Source: Clavelina lepadiformis
Taxonomy: Eukaryota; Chordata; Ascidiacea; Aplousobranchia; Clavelinidae
NCBI RefSeq assembly: GCF_947623445.1
Contig: NC_135244.1
Location: forward strand, 9,424,001 to 9,488,000
Length of the DNA stretch: 64,000 nucleotides
Direction of reading: 5' to 3'
Position numbers and translations under genes: made by a program. Shown here one piece after another: positions 63,301 to 64,000 of this stretch. Position 1 is the stretch's first letter. Each line of letters opens with the position of its first letter. The notes under the pieces are model-generated. The model saw only the letters and a program-made list of their open reading frames with translations. It made no database searches and was not told the origin of the DNA.

Positions 63301-63505
63301 TTACCCAAGTATTTGTAGCTTCGCATCCTTTTTCCACACATCCGCATTCATTGCAAACCTATGGAAGGAACACTGTCTGCACAACTTCTCTTTGAAAACA
63401 ATACTGGTAACATGCCACAACAATATAACACCCTTGTACCATTGTAGTTTCTGCACCAGAAAAATCCTCAACAACTTCACCAACGCCACAAGACGTGCAC
63501 TTCAT
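60327..63505 (-). CDS. BRF2: BRF2, TFIIB-related factor of Pol III TFIIIB
   Basis: BRF2 with TBP and BDP1 recruits RNA polymerase III to U6-type promoters. Exons (minus): 63505-63440, 63358-about 63245, 62946-62896, 62670-62504, 62283-62174, 61871-61732, 61593-61465, 61140-61024 and 60903-60327, about 489 aa (human 419). Zinc ribbon: MKCTSCGVGEVVEDF and VCNECGCVEKG, with Cys 3, 6, 24 and 27, like human CPDCGSTELVED...CSDCGCV. Two cyclin folds follow (RSQVLQEYLDVMKNVIDLF; NILVTIGGILKAMDVP; DINVATGRKSLTVVSCAAYL). The C-terminus EAELQKYLRTPLEIEQA matches human DSEIEQYLRTPQEVRDF. The human LLPPC361 position reads LNPPS here. The splice from the second to the third exon is unresolved (phase). The start is the first Met after an in-frame stop. 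Confidence 0.88.
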
Positions 63506-64000
63506 GTTTATATCTTCTTTCACAACATTAGTCTTAAAATTCAACTTAAATTTGTAGCATTCTGATTAATTAGTAAAATGATGAATCAACCACAATGAAG
63601 TTAAAGGTGTCAATGTTGTGTGTTATGTCATTAACAGAAATCACTACTGAGCCCAAACCATGAAATTGATAATGAAACATAAGCGTTGGAAATACTGGTA
63701 TTCTCATACTCAAAAAATGTAATTGAATAACACACAAATTAACAACACTTTGAAAAACACATGGCCTTGTGAGTAGCAGCAGTTAAATCAATTTCACAAA
63801 AATATGACTCCATAAACTACAGATTCATCTATTCTCTGCAAATGTGATATTAGATATTAGATATAGATATTAGATATAGCATAGTGATATTCTAAATGGA
63901 TTGTATAACATTAGTTTGGGGTGGGTAACAAAAGTAAAAAAATACAATCAATACCCGAACCCTTGGAAAACACTACCATTCATCCCAGTACAGAATTATT
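63506..64000. other. Upstream side of BRF2; ATTAGATAT simple repeat
   Basis: Short tandem ATATTAGAT units occupy about 63846-63878. An acceptor ATTAATCAG lies about 45 bp upstream of the BRF2 start codon. A short minus-strand open stretch near 63790 cannot be joined to BRF2 in phase and is not called. Confidence 0.4.

Noticed and set aside
63740-63800. MESYFCEIDL-like open stretch as a BRF2 first exon
   Set aside because: Its only donor phase cannot join the zinc-ribbon exon, and an in-frame stop precedes the BRF2 Met.
1-64000. CRISPR arrays, bacterial operons, LTR or viral elements
   Set aside because: No regularly spaced repeats, no prokaryotic gene layout, and no recognisable LTR pairs, capsid or envelope-like frames were seen.

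Overview
The window is AT-rich animal genomic DNA with split genes. Introns are mostly about 100-2000 bp with GT..AG ends, intergenic distances are short, and much of the non-coding DNA is small non-autonomous DNA transposons. Nine conserved metazoan genes can be read: ARHGEF7 (beta-PIX), MRPL48, XPC, BCAP31, a UBTD1/2 gene, BAG3, an SLC2-type sugar transporter, an SLCO/OATP transporter and BRF2. The gene set (XPC, WW-IPV-BAG BAG3, a single UBTD gene, a BRF2-type TFIIIB factor), the base composition and splice acceptors just upstream of several start codons fit an invertebrate chordate best, most likely an ascidian tunicate. That is an inference; the sequence alone does not prove the species.

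Layout. 1-8.0 kb: 3' half of ARHGEF7 (+), with a 1.1-kb hAT-like element in its last intron. 9.1-10.2 kb: MRPL48 (-), tail-to-tail with it. 10.2-15.7 kb: no gene, but a LINE 3' fragment and a hAT-like MITE lying between two inverted copies of a roughly 150-bp repeat. 15.7-21.4 kb: complete XPC (+). 21.4-23.3 kb: a hAT-like MITE and a foldback TA-target MITE. 23.3-26.5 kb: BCAP31 (+). 28.0-32.1 kb: UBTD (-), with two hAT-like MITEs side by side in one intron sharing the same 8-bp target. 32.1-37.7 kb: nested MITEs. 37.7-42.8 kb: BAG3 (+), with a candidate internal promoter and alternative first exon. 43.4-46.6 kb: SLC2-like transporter (-). 46.6-52.9 kb: largely gene-poor, with two orphan coding pieces. 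52.9-58.8 kb: SLCO transporter (-). 60.3-63.5 kb: BRF2 (-).

The genes are ordinary single-copy cellular genes rather than one pathway: Rac/Cdc42 signalling, mitoribosome, nucleotide-excision repair, ER membrane protein handling, ubiquitin biology, chaperone-assisted autophagy, two solute carriers and Pol III transcription. The most notable points are a BRF2-like gene with serine at the position I align with the human redox-sensing cysteine, a possible stress-type internal promoter giving a WW-less BAG3, and eleven short hAT-like elements with 8-bp target duplications, two of them side by side with three copies of the same target. No bacterial-type operon, CRISPR array, tRNA or rRNA gene, or recognisable LTR or viral element was seen.
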